Below, one piece after another: positions 1 to 10,914 of a stretch of 64,000 bases of DNA. The stretch spans positions 68,222,406-68,286,405 of the forward strand of contig OY757010.1 of the NCBI GenBank assembly GCA_963580285.1, in the 5' to 3' direction. Both the position numbers and the translations under genes were made by a program. Within the stretch, counting starts at the first letter, position 1. Each line of letters begins with the position of its first letter. A model generated the notes under the pieces. It did not search any database. It was given only the letters and a program-made list of their open reading frames with translations, and was not told the DNA's origin. This DNA comes from Lucinisca nassula (Eukaryota; Mollusca; Bivalvia; Lucinida; Lucinidae).

Positions 1-161
1 CAAATTAGTTAGTTACGTCCCGTAACGTTACACGCACGACGTTCTTAATGACGTCACGATTACAAATGGTGGAATATTGACATTTTTTGTAAAAACGAGT
101 TTTAAATGCCATATGATAAATGGAATCTTGCATTCGTGCTCATGTATTATTGATTTTTTTA

Positions 162-245
<84 letters not shown>

Positions 246-300
246 CTTTTCCTCAACTTGTTTAATAATGAAAACTCATGTAAGATCCTCTGTTAATTTT
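1..300. mobile_element. One arm of palindromic transposon family P, interrupted by a GT microsatellite
   Basis: Bases 1-160 match the left arm of the complete copy at 35431-36355 (shared TACGTCCCGTAACGTTAC, CATATGATAAATGGAATCTT, GTGCTCATGTATTATTGA). The GT run sits where other copies have the central hairpin. The outer terminus lies before the window. Confidence 0.75.
165..244. repeat. (GT)n microsatellite
   Basis: About 40 uninterrupted GT dinucleotides. It lies at the hairpin position of a family P arm. Open reading frames across it are artefacts of the repeat. Confidence 0.97.
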
Positions 301-789
301 GCATTAGCATGTCACGCACGTTTTAAAACTTGAATGCTTTCTTTCCTGTCCCTGAAATGGGTCATTATGAGATGAAAATATGCGATAATCTTCAAAATTT
401 CTGCTGAAAGCCTTGGTTGAGGTGGGTCCAACCAGTTCTCACAAAAATAAATCCGAGTATGTTTGCGCGCGTTCGTGCGTATGTGCGTGCACGCATGCGT
501 GTATGTGTTTTCCATAATTAAGTTTTTAGAGCGGAATAGTAAAACAGGGTATATCCGTGTTAACCCACATTTGACTGTATAAAAATGGATTTAACAGGGC
601 ATGCAATACACGGACTTTTTGTCACAATTGGTCAATTCAAAAGTCTGCCGATAAGGTATGATTAACAAATGTTGTGTGTGACGCAGGAAATGTATTTTTC
701 GGGTGTAAGAATGATATCCTTGTAGTAGCCAGTCTGCTTTTTTACTGCATACACTTTTGTTCAGTTTTAGAATCTACTGATAATCGGAT
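301..789. other. Unassigned sequence
   Basis: No gene recognised. Bases 462-507 are an alternating purine-pyrimidine stretch rich in GCGCGC, GTGCGT and GCATGCGTGT steps, which could adopt Z-form DNA. Confidence 0.4.
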
Positions 790-1089
790 TTAAATAAATC
801 TCTCACCATAATACTGTCTGCCCCAGCTACCACCGTACTGTTGGCCCCAGCGTCCACCTTATTTTTGGCCCCAGCTACCGCCGTATTTTCCGCCCAAACT
901 ACTGCCGTATTTTGGGCCCCAGGTTCCGCCGCAACTTCCGCCATGGCTCATTCCACCATATTTCTTTCCGCCATAACCAAGGCTGATTCCTCCGCCGAAT
1001 TTTTTAGGGCTGATTCCCCCTTTCTTCCCATAGAACTGTGCCTGAATGGCAACAACTCCGAGAAGCAGGAGAGCAACTTCTTTCAGCAT
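790..1089 (-). pseudogene. Glycine-rich secreted peptide gene with internal TAA stop
   Basis: From ATG at 1089 on the minus strand there are 76 codons before TAA at 859-861. The product starts with a signal-peptide-like segment (MLKEVALLLLGVVAIQA, likely cut before QFYGKK). It continues with Gly/Tyr/Lys/Trp repeats such as GGKYGGSWGQK. After the TAA the same frame continues 22 more codons of the same repeat (GGRWGQQYGGSWGRQYYGER) to a second TAA ending at 790. One base change (Tyr to stop) would explain this. A splice-acceptor-like TATTTTTTTAG lies about 10 bases before the ATG, suggesting a separate 5' UTR exon. Such short Gly/Tyr-rich secreted proteins occur among molluscan shell-matrix and antimicrobial peptides; no family can be named. 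It could be a truncated functional allele, a pseudogene, or an assembly error. Confidence 0.6.
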
Positions 1090-1249
1090 TCTGGAAACCT
1101 AAAAAAATACAAGAGACGAGACATAAGAGAAGGCCTTTTTCGTTCTCCGATTTATGTTCTACATATTCGCATGCGTAGTCAATTAATAGTGTTAGACGCG
1201 TGACTTCCTTCCTGGGACTATTTAAAGGTAGCCATTATATTTGTGAACA

Positions 1250-1309
1250 GCAAAGGCTCAGGCGAGACTGGGCGCGCATATGCGCGCGCAGTCTCGCCTG
1301 AGCTTTTGC
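1250..1309. repeat. Near-perfect GC-rich palindrome
   Basis: Arms GCAAAGGCTCAGGCGAGACTG and its complement flank a core of alternating GCGCGCATATGCGCGCGC. It belongs to the CTCAGGCGAGAC fold-back family also seen at 59065-59140. Confidence 0.85.
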
Positions 1310-1415
1310 CTCACGTCTTTGCGACTTTAAGTACTCTTTCTTCATGAGATGACACATATAAATAAAGAATCATTCTTTTAATTTAATCAATATGTACATT
1401 TGACTCTTTTTTATT

Positions 1416-1637
1416 CTTTTTTTTTTTTTTTTGGCCCCTTTCAAGATTATTTCACTTATATCGAGCCAATCGTTAATCAAAGGTGGGCGAAAACCGGAGT
1501 ACCCGGAGGAAAAACACCTGACCTTCCGTTGCAGAACCTGGCGTCCCACGTGTTACTCGAGCCAGGCTCGAACCACAGCGGTGAGAGACCTAATGATTAA
1601 GAGTCAGAGCTCTTATCTACAAGGCCACGGAGGCCCG
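1416..1637 (-). mobile_element. tRNA-derived SINE, family S2
   Basis: Read on the minus strand, the head is GGGCCTCCGTGGCCTTGTAG with tRNA-like A-box and B-box regions, and the body ends in a poly-A-like tail (T run at 1418-1432 on plus). The body contains the CCGGGTACTCCGGTTTTCGC block shared with 10623-10855. Confidence 0.85.
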
Positions 1638-2190
1638 TAATAATCAGATACCTGAGGCAAATTGCTGAACAACATGGAATTCCAACGAATCTCTAGGCAA
1701 GAGTCGTTTCAATTATTTTGTAATTCCTTATATAGGGCAGGTTTTAAACCTTTATAAACCTTTTTTATACAATGAGAAATAATGAGTGAGAAAGTATATT
1801 CGCCTATTTCAAGAAAAATAAATGGACTGCTGTACCATTGAAAGTTTTCGTCAAATAATGGATGGAATAATATAATGTAAATATAAGTAATATATAGAGG
1901 TAATTCATTTAACGTTCATTGAAGAATATTTACATTTCCTGTGTAAAGTCTAACGTAAACCTATAGAAAACAATGTAGTTCATACTTCCATGAACCCAAT
2001 GAGTCACCTGTTTTTCAGTGACGTCAAATGACGTCAGTCTAAACCATGGTTCTCTACGGGCGTTGGTGACGTCAAAGCTGTTCCGCTCTTTGTAGAAAAC
2101 CAGCGTGTAAATGTTTTTCAGGTTTAAAAGATTGTCCTATAAGCGTTTTTCGCCCATATATGAGGGGCAAAGAATGTAAATATAAAAAAA
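1638..2190. other. Unassigned AT-rich sequence
   Basis: No coding signal or recognised repeat. Several TGACGTCA-like motifs occur around 2020-2080. Confidence 0.4.
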
Positions 2191-2318
2191 TAAAATTAAT
2201 TTTTCTGCTTTTCGTGAAAGTATGAACGACACCGGGTTGCTAGCAAAGTTTACATGCACGCGACCCACTGCGTTCATACTTTCATGAACAGCAGAAAAAT
2301 AAAATTCATTTCTTAAAT
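2188..2318. repeat. Inverted repeat around GAAAGTATGAACG
   Basis: Left arm TTTTCTGCTTTTCGTGAAAG and the following TATGAACG is mirrored on the right by CGTTCATACTTTCATGAACA followed by GCAGAAAAATAAAA. It is probably a small fold-back element. Confidence 0.7.
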
Positions 2319-2328
2319 TCAGTTCCTA

Positions 2329-2408
2329 ATTTTTCCCAGAAAACAGGATTTGACATCTCATGCAAATTGTAATTTGTATGAGATGTCAAGTCCTGTTTTC
2401 TGGGAAAA
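2329..2408. repeat. Long hairpin, GACATCTCATGCAAAT palindrome
   Basis: Arms CCAGAAAACAGGATTTGACA and TGTCAAGTCCTGTTTTCTGG enclose ATCTCATGCAAATTG and its partial complement. It forms one nearly uninterrupted 35-bp-arm stem. Confidence 0.8.
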
Positions 2409-3059
2409 CTAAGAATAATATCAACAATTTGTCGTCTGCTGATTTAGCAAAGAAAATGGTAAAGGTTAAATAATAAAAAATCACATTACAGAATTTCTAG
2501 GTAAAAAAATGGACAATAAAAATCAGTATTTTATCATAATTAAACTTTGTTACACTTGAATAAATAAAATTTATAAATAAATAAATACCCGGAGTTGCGG
2601 GGATACGGCAGATCTGATTTTGCATTGTTTCGAAAGATATATATGCTTGTCATGACACTTAGATTACGCAAGAAGGTGTGAAATAAAAGAAGTCCGGCGG
2701 GATCAAGACATATGCATCAAAATATGTCAGAAAATGTCATTTTTTCTAATAAAACAATATTTTTACTGCAGTTTAATCGTGAAAATGAAATGTTACACTG
2801 TCTCACACGTTATAGTAAATACACAAACCAGCAAAACACCCTTTAACCCTCCTCGCGTTGAACACGAAAAACTTCTAACTTTGCAAACAGGCACGGGTCC
2901 AGTTCTGAAGCCATCTGATCAGGATCTACACTGTTTGCCATTTAGTCAGCGAATTTGAATGAATACATTATATCAAGTAATGTGATTGGTTGACAGTCAG
3001 AAACGGATATGGCAAAATCAATTTATTCAACAGGATAAGGGTTCAAACACTTCAGGTTA
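2409..3059. other. Unassigned AT-rich sequence
   Basis: No gene seen. Bases 2905-2950 hold one half (CATCTGATCAGGATCTACAC then TGTTTGCCAT) of the GGCAAACAGTG fold-back family that occurs as full palindromes elsewhere in the window. Confidence 0.4.
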
Positions 3060-3061
3060 AT

Positions 3062-3322
3062 AAGTCTGTGTAACGAGCACCCCTCTAAGTCCTACTTTAT
3101 ATAGAGGAACATGGGGTTCACGGGGTAATCATCATTTTGCCTATTTCTGCTCCAAGACATAGGTTGTGGGTACTCGTTAGAACCACCTCATTGAGGCGAT
3201 CCTAACGAGGACCCAAAACCTATGTTATGTGTATAGATAAGTAAAATATATCAAAATTTCGTCAGAAAAATAACTACTTTCGTAATATGAAAGAAAGTAC
3301 TATTCGTAATGGTAAGGCTGAT
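3062..3322. mobile_element. Palindromic MITE, family M (ACTCGTTAGAACCGCCTC core)
   Basis: The core 3172-3213 pairs ACTCGTTAGAACCACCTCA with a mirrored TGAGGCGATCCTAACGAG. Around it lie sequences shared with other copies: GTAACGAGCACCCCTCTAAG, TCTGCTCCAAGACATAGGTT, and a TATATCAAAATTTCGTCAGA-like tail. Likely a non-autonomous DNA transposon whose superfamily is not clear. Confidence 0.7.
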
Positions 3323-3344
3323 AACACTGATAAGGCTGAACAAA

Positions 3345-3480
3345 TACAGGGTGTCCAAAAAGTAAGTTAACAGTTTTAACCCGTCATAACTTTTTTAATT
3401 TTAAAGCTATTTTGATGAACAATATTCCAAATTAACGCACATATCCTAAAGTTTTTATACGACATAATTAAAACGCGCCA
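3345..3480. mobile_element. Fragment starting TACAGGGTGTCCAAAAAGT, mariner-like end
   Basis: The sequence ACAGGGTGTCCAAAAAGTAA preceded by T resembles the terminal repeat of irritans-type mariner elements next to a TA target. No transposase or matching second end was found. Confidence 0.4.
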
Positions 3481-3678
3481 AAATAATTGACGTTGTCGCA
3501 AAATGACGTCATTTAAAATCTTGTACTTCAGTCACTCGAACCCAGGTGGCTCATTTATCATGGTAAATTCGATCTCGCTCTATATTCCCGGGAGAATTCT
3601 TTCCATTGCCATCCCTATCCATATCTTTATGCAATTAAGGGAGGTTTTCTCTTACTCTTATTTTGAAAAGATTATGTT

Positions 3679-3729
3679 GTGTGTACTCATTAGAATCGCC
3701 TCAGAGAGGCGATTCTAATGAGTACACAA
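3679..3729. repeat. Family M palindrome
   Basis: GTGTACTCATTAGAATCGCC and GGCGATTCTAATGAGTACAC are exact complements around TCAGAGA. Same palindrome as at 9734-9790. Confidence 0.9.
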
Positions 3730-3879
3730 AACATACCTTTGTTTTATAGAAAACAGGGGATGGTTGGGTGAGGCAAAGGTGACGTGTATCAATGTAGTTC
3801 TAACGAGTACCTACTTGTCTTGAGCAAAAATAAGAAAAATATCTGCATTTTTATCTGAAAAGTTTCAGTTTTGGGTGAT

Positions 3880-4190
3880 TTGTTTGTTTGTTTGACTTGA
3901 GGTTTAACGTCCCCGTCAGCACTGTTAAGGTCATTTTGGAGACGTTGCTTCCAATTTTGTGGGACTTTGACCCGAAATTGAAATGAAAGGACATCTCAAG
4001 CCCTGCCGTCCAATGAAACCAATATATATATTATAAGCGTTGGCGGTCCGACTCACGGCAGGCTTAGATCCTCCAAGCGGTTTACCAGTACTCGTGTGCG
4101 GGTCGGTTTCAGCTCTGTGTGGAAGCATCATGCAGCCCATCTATTTCATCAGGCCACGATGGGCGGGGGCCATTTTTGGTGATTGAATTT
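3880..4190 (-). mobile_element. SINE family S5 (tail AACGTTAAACCTCAAGTC plus CAAA repeats)
   Basis: The plus strand starts TTTGTTTGTTTGACTTGAGG (tail on minus) and ends near GGGCGGGGGCCATTTTTGG. A second full copy lies in the opposite orientation at 52170-52470, sharing GGCTGCATGATGCTTCCAC and GTACTGGTAAACCGCTT. Confidence 0.8.
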
Positions 4191-4289
4191 TCAATATATT
4201 TGAATAGGCGTGTTTTTTTTTTTTTGTACTGGAATAATCAATGGTCGAGCCATTGGCATCAAGTTAACAAAATTCGTGTCATGAATACC

Positions 4290-4430
4290 CTTGTAAACCC
4301 CACTTTATAAAGAGAAAAGTCGGGTTTACAAGGCTGTACATTATCATCCTTACTCTTGCTCAAAACATACAGTGTTGATATTCGCTAGAGCTGCCTTGAT
4401 GAGGCGGTTCCAATGAACCAGCAATATATT
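4290..4430. mobile_element. Diverged family M MITE
   Basis: It contains ATACCCTTGTAAACCCCACT and TTGATGAGGCGGTTCCAATG, matching conserved blocks of family M, but the palindrome is eroded. Confidence 0.5.
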
Positions 4431-4612
4431 TTGAAGCAGAAATGCGGAATATAATTATCTTTACAAAAAAAAAAATCTTTTTTTTTCTTTATTCACACAA
4501 TATCAAATACACAATGAGCTCCACATATGTCCGCCTTCCTGTTAGTTGTTTCCAACTGAAAAGTTTTACTTCTCTTAAGAACAGACCCCTTTACCGGAGA
4601 CGAAATCGTTTT

Positions 4613-4737
4613 GATTTGTTTGTTTGAACTGAGGTTTATTGTCCGCTTCAACACTGTTTAGGTCATTTTTGAGACATTGCTTCCAACTTTGTGGGACTTT
4701 TATCCGATAAAGAGATGAAATGACATCCCAAGCCCTA
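4613..4737 (-). mobile_element. 3' fragment of SINE family S5
   Basis: Shares TTTGTTTGTTTGAACTGAGG and TTGGGATGTCATTTCATCTC (on minus) with the S5 copies at 3880 and 52170; the head is missing. Confidence 0.7.
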
Positions 4738-4916
4738 CCTTAGTCGATTGACAAACAATCTACACAATAATTTTGGGTCGACTAACAATCCACCCAAAAA
4801 TTCATTATCTCCAGTACCCTGTTTACCCTAAGTATTCGGACACCTCATCTACTCACGGATTTAAACAACTAAAATCTACTACCCTATATATCTTGCGTCT
4901 AGAAATAGCTGGATGA

Positions 4917-4968
4917 GTGGCAAACAGTGTAAACCCTGCGGCGTCTCACCTGGGTTTACACTGTTTGT
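4917..4968. repeat. GGCAAACAGTG fold-back palindrome
   Basis: GGCAAACAGTGTAAACCC and GGGTTTACACTGTTTG face each other around TGCGGCGTCTCACCT. Other members are at 5480-5570, 7614-7687, 7796-7858 and 28027-28078. Confidence 0.85.
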
Positions 4969-5024
4969 TCAGGACAATATGTACGAATACATACAGTTAA
5001 TATGGATTTTTTTTCTGGTTGCAG

Positions 5025-5121
5025 TTGGTATGATAAGACAAGTAATGCTAGCAGCAACATGACCAGAACAGCACATGCTAAACACGACTTGAAGCAGTAC
5101 GTTGGGGCATTAATCAACGGT
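5025..5121 (+). CDS. Protease exon A (N-terminal part of catalytic domain)
   Basis: The exon follows a pyrimidine-rich tract ending in GCAG and is followed by GTAAGT. The first base completes a codon from an unseen upstream exon. It then reads 32 codons beginning WYDKTSN and ending VGALING, with two N-glycosylation sequons (NAS, NMT). It corresponds to the first helix and strand of a reprolysin domain. No convincing exon for the preceding residues, propeptide or signal peptide was found in 1-5024. Confidence 0.9.
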
Positions 5122-8100
5122 GTAAGTATTTCATTTTTGGTGCCGAGCTAACCGTCAAGGCTGACTTATTTGCTTACATACTCGTTTTAATATGGAACAA
5201 GGAACGCTAATACAAAATGACAGCACTGGTGGGTCGTCCTGATCTTGGACTTTTTAGTCTGATTAAAAACCGATTTAGCCGCAGCGTACATAGTTCAGCT
5301 TAGATCGTTGGACTTCTCAAATTTATAAAATACTGAATGTTGCTTTAATAGTTAAAATGTCACCTTTTTTTTTTTTTTTTTTTTTTTTGGCAATCAAGAG
5401 TTTACGAACCGACATCGGAGCCGATTCGATTTATTCAGAGCCGCCCTATACCATCGGAGCCATATGTTTACCACTTCAGTTCCGGTTCTTAAGGCAAACA
5501 GTGAAGTCCCCGATCAAACGTCACGTCACGCGGTCTCTGATCTTGGTCTACATTGTTTGCCAATGTCCCAAACACATGAGGCGAACCAATATTTTACAGA
5601 AAGCCTCTTTACACAACACTCTGACGTCACAACGAGATGTTGCCTAGATTTTGAACAAATCAGTGATATTCACGTGGGTATCAGCAACGTATAGCTATTG
5701 CACTTAGTAATTTAGAGGTGATTGACATTGACAATCGACCCAATAAAACAAACAGAAAGCTAAAAGGCTTATAGATCACATTGACAAGTCCGTGAAATGA
5801 ACACCCCCTTAAACCACACCGTATATAGAGAAAATGCCGGTTTACATGGGTAAACATTATTTTTCTTATTTTTACTCCAAGACATAGGTTGTTGGTACTC
5901 GTTAGAACCGCCTCATCGAGGCGGTTATAACGAGTACCCTCAACTTATGTTTGCGGTTTAAATAAGAAAGTATCACGGATTTTCATTAAAAAAAGTATCC
6001 GTTTTTTTTTTTTGGAGACGTTCTGTCGCACAGGTGTGTTATCGCAATAAATAGGCAATACCACAATGTCGCAGCTGTGTACTTACAAGCGATGCAAGTC
6101 GTCTCGTACATCCCAACGCATGCGTGACAGATCCCGAAATGTTCCGAAAACGGGCATCATATGAGAAAGTCCGTGCCCCCAACTAACTCCCACTATTATA
6201 TAGAGAAAACTGGGGATTACGGGGGTCCATATTATTGTGCTTATTTCTGCTCCAAGACATGGGTTGTGGATACTCGTTTGAACCGCCTCAACGAGCACCC
6301 ACAACCTATGTTTGTAGTATAAAATAAGAAAAATACCAAGGATTTTCATCAGAAAAGTAGCCATTTCGGAGATGGGAAAAAATCCTCCATGTCGCATGGA
6401 TGCGTTATTGTCGCATGGATGCGTTATCGTAATGGAAAATCTTAAAACAAGTAAATTTTATTTTATTTTATTTTTTTTTTTCAATTCACATCGATATCGA
6501 AAAACAAAAGATACTTAATAATTATGTCCCCCACCGGAGGGTTTGGTGCGGCTTGCGTTGCGTTGCGTTTGCGTTGGCGACGACTTGGCCTGTTTGAAGC
6601 ACTATATCTACAGAACTTATATGGATGGATTTTGACTAAAGTTGTCTGGTTACATCACCAGGATGAGGAAAACATTCATTGGGTTATCATGACTTGACCG
6701 CATTTCCTAGGGCACATGTACCCCCCCCCCCCACCAACCCCCACGTAAAAAAAACAAACAAAACAAATCAGTCAATTGTGTGCCGAAAATGGATTTGCTG
6801 CACTCTATATAGCTCATGGACGAATTGATTAATTTTGGTCGAACTTGATGCAATAGACCATTCAAACATATTGGTTTTGGTGACCTAATCATTATTTTTA
6901 AGGGTACAGGACCCCAAAAGGTTGTGGCTTGTCTCTCCATCCTATATCAGGAACGAAAGGATGAAATTTGGTCAAACTATTGCAACCTACCAAAGATTTG
7001 ATTACAGTTTGGTGACCTTGGCATTTTTTTTCAAGATTTATTTGTTTGATTGTTTGTTTGTTGTTTTTATTGTCATGTGCTTTTCACCCATCCTATACTG
7101 AGTTTGCTAACTACGTGCATAGCCAAATATTCTTGAAAAGACCTGAAACAACTTAAAGTACCATTGATGTTTTTTCTTAGTACCAGACAGATTTCCATTG
7201 ACGGAGATCCGTTTATTAAAGTGAGTAAACTTCGACTTTTTTTTGCAGGCTAATGTGGTTTATAAAAGTTTGGAGCCATACAACATATACATACAAATCA
7301 AACTCGTGGATATCTACATTGCCACAGTAAGTGTTTTCGTGAGAACCAAGGACACGCCGCATCAAATGAGCATTTTATGGTGAAAATTGAACAGATTGTT
7401 ACCATGTTTGAACAGATTTTTACCATGTTCACGAATAATACTTTTCAACGATTTAGAAGCTTGCCATAAGCTAGCTAATGATTGATCAGACTTCTGATTT
7501 CCTTGGGAATGTCTTAACCCTTGTCCTGCTGAATATTTATATATGCCACACCCACTACCGATTATCAACCAATTAGATTACTTGATGCAAATTATTGCAA
7601 CAGATGCACAATCTGAATGGCAAACAATGTAGATCCTGATCAGATGGCTTCGTCAGAAGCCATCTGATCTGGATCTACATTGTTTCAAAGAAAAGGCATA
7701 TCCGGGATTAGCAGGACAAGGGTTAAGTTCTCGTCCGGCTTTAAGTTTTAAATTATCACCGTAATGTTCCTAAGTATTGGGACGGATAGACCTGAGCAAA
7801 CAGTGCAGACCGATAAGAGCTGTCGGATCAGGGTCTTCACTGTTTGCCATTCCGTCTGCACATTTTGGACTCCATGCTGAATCGTGAAACAAATTTGTTA
7901 AGAAGTTTGGATATAACAACAAGTTCTCAAGGTGTCCGAACGTTAATCATAGCACCAGGCCTATGGTGTCCCGTTTTGGTTTAAACCTATTATATGCATT
8001 TAAAATACAGATATCTGTATTTTCATGTAATTTGTGATATCTGTAATTGAAATGTAGTATTTGAATGGCAGATATCTGAATTACAGGATTAAACACAGAT

Positions 8101-10870
8101 GTCTGCATTTCAATTACAGATATCTGTATTTAACGTTGAAATACAGACTGATGCACTTATGAAAAACTGATGCTTCCCTTGCCGATTATTACATGAATCA
8201 TACCAATATGCGAGCTCAATTCAAATAAAAAAAAACAAGGGCACGTGGCGTTGACTCAGTGTTGAAGCGACGAAACAAATCAACGTTTTCAGCGCCAGGT
8301 TCTTTCGGTGTTAATTTGGCGTTGAGTGCCTGCCGAAAATTGTTTAGTGCTCCCCAATGTGCTCTCTTTGAACCGATTCATTTAATTTCAATATAGTGAG
8401 CCTGCACCCGCGGTTTCTAGTGTCCCCCAGGGCTCTGTGATCAGACCCTTCCCTTTTAAATTCCGAAAATTACCTTGATGTGTTTCTGACTATAAATAAT
8501 AGGGAGTGCGTGTACTTCGCTACCAACCTTGCGATCCCGGGATTGCTATTATCAGGTATAGCCAAAGAGTTTGCCTCCAGATTTTATGTAGATAGCTTCA
8601 GTTATTCCATCATATATTCTAGGAGCCCCTTTTGGTGTAGTGGTTATGCTACTCGCCTCATTAATCAGGGGTAGTGGGGTTGATCCCGTACTTCTCCAAA
8701 CTTTCAGATCAGTCCTTAAATCGAGGACCCGTCTCCATATTACCTTAGCTGTTGGTGGGACGTAAAACTCAAAAATACATACACCTATTATTTAATTATA
8801 CCTGCAAGTTTATTTCTTTTTAACTTCTACATAAATATTTTCTGTTCCATTTCCACATTAGCTTGCCGAGATAGCCCCTAAATCTATTGCCTTATCAAAG
8901 CTTTGTTTGTTTGTCTATATTGGAGATTAACGGCCCAGTCAACACTATTTCATGTCATTTTTGAGCCGGTCAGTTTACCTATCCACACTTCCTGGGCAGG
9001 GTTCAACCGGGACAGTGCACATTCTTTCGCCAGAAACTTACAACTGCCTTCATGAATCAGTGGAAGGGAGATAATGACCGTAAAAAAGATCAATCTTCAC
9101 GAAAGAATGTTGCTGACCCCGGCAGGTATCGAACCCGCGTCCTCCTGATCACTAGTCAGATGCGCATCCGACTGAGCTACCGAGGCCGGCGCCTTATCAA
9201 AGCAATAGAGTTTTAGTTTCAGTGCTTTTTTATGTTAATATTACAAAACATTCTGGATTTGATTTGATTTTGAGGTTTAACGTCCCCGTCAACACTGTAA
9301 AGGTCATTTTGGAGACGTTGATTCTGGAGCAAGGGAGTATTGACTATTTGGTGAAAATAAATGTCGTAAATAACCAGGCTAAAAATAGAGATATCTGCAT
9401 TTCAATTGCAGATATCTGCATTTTAATTACAGATATCTTTAATTGATCGTAAATGCGGATATCTGTTATTCAAAGGCAGATATCTACAATTGAAATTCAG
9501 ATACCTATATTTAATAACCAAAAAGCGATATCTACAAGTTAATACAGATATCTGTATTTTTTATATAGAGATATCTGCATTTAAATACAGATGCCTTTAT
9601 TTAAATGCAAATAACACTATTTAGATGCAGATATCTGTTTTAAATGGGTATAAACCCAAACGGGACACTATACCAGCCCATGGACCATAATGACTGGATG
9701 ATATCTTTTTGATCTTCTATAAAATAAAGTAATGCTGTGTGTACTCATTAGAATCGCCTCATTGAGGCGATTCTAATGAGTACACACAGCATATGTTTTT
9801 AAGATAAAGGCAGATAAAAGTCCCATTGATTTTCATTAACAAATGAACATCTGAAGCTTTTGGAAGAATTCTCTACGGACTCCAGAACGAGTTCGAATTA
9901 GCCACGGTAAACGAGCGGCATCCGTGTTCTAGTTTTGGCGTTTGAGAAGATATCGTTGAAACATAGGTTACCTAAAAAACCAGTCTAATCTACTCTTGAT
10001 TAGAAGTGTAATCGTTTTGTCATTGAAATATTTCGTTTCTTATTCAGAATTTCAAAACGGTGACCATCAAGTTTTGTCGCGCCTGCAATAAGCGTGGCGT
10101 GAAGTAGGATGTCGGTTGTCCGTCCTTTCGTTCGTCCGTCCGTCAAGTAGTCAACAATTGCGATCACCCAAATTTTCAGCCTAATGCAAGAGTCCATTTC
10201 TCGAGAACTATAAGAGCTTCATTCATGATACTCTTGGTACAAACTTGCATCTACGAATGGTTACTGTAATGCAAGCATCTACTTGACCTACATTTCATGG
10301 TTCACTGACTTCGTCAATTATTGCGACGATCCTTTACCCAAATGTAACAGTCCATTTCTGCAGAACTAAAAGAGCTTCATTCATGATATTTGATACAAGT
10401 GGAGCGCTGTGGTGCAGTGGTAAAACATCGGATTTGAGATCTAGAGGTAGCCGGTTCGATCCGTGCAAGTGCCAAGTCTTGTTTCCTTGAGCAAGAGACT
10501 TTATCCACATTGCTTTGTACTGGTTCTTACGCACCGAAAGAGAGCCACATGGAAGATTAGTACGTCTACTGAATGTGTTACCCTCTATAAATAAGGTCGA
10601 TTATTTTTATTATTATTATTATTTTTTTTTTTTTTTTGGTTTGGGTTTTACGGCCCTTTCAAGATTATTTCACTCATATCGAGCCGATCGTTAATCAGAG
10701 GTGGGCGAAAACCGGAGTACCCGGAGAAAAACCACCTGACCTTCCGTTGCAGAACTTGGCGTCTCACACGTGGCCGGAGCGAGGCTCGAACCTACGGCGG
10801 TGAGAGACCTAATGACTAAGAGTCAGCGCTCTTATCCACTAGGCCACGGAGGCCCTATTATTATTATTAT

Positions 10871-10914
<44 letters not shown>

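Larger units (their letters stand above)
7965..9667. mobile_element. 1.7-kb inverted-repeat transposon with GATATC-rich arms
   Basis: The ends GGTGTCCCGTTTTGGTTTAA and TATAAACCCAAACGGGACA are inverted copies, flanked by CTAT on both sides (7961-7964, 9668-9671). Each arm (8010-8160 and 9380-9645) is an array of the self-complementary word CAGATATCTG spaced by AT-rich DNA. SINEs lie inside at 8622-8776 and 8902-9190. No transposase coding is visible. Confidence 0.7.

Noticed and set aside
77..265. Open frame with a Cys/Val repeat
   Set aside because: It is the (GT)n microsatellite translated; no start context or conserved residues outside the repeat.
1..5024. Exons for signal peptide and propeptide of the protease
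   Set aside because: I looked for an exon ending in phase 2 with a reprolysin VExxxVIDY-type start and found none with both splice borders and sensible sequence.
9100..9190. tRNA genes (also at 10401, 8630, 42330, 42660, 58493)
   Set aside because: Each has tRNA-like A and B boxes but also a conserved SINE body and tail, poor acceptor-stem pairing and, at 8902 and 42092, target duplications.
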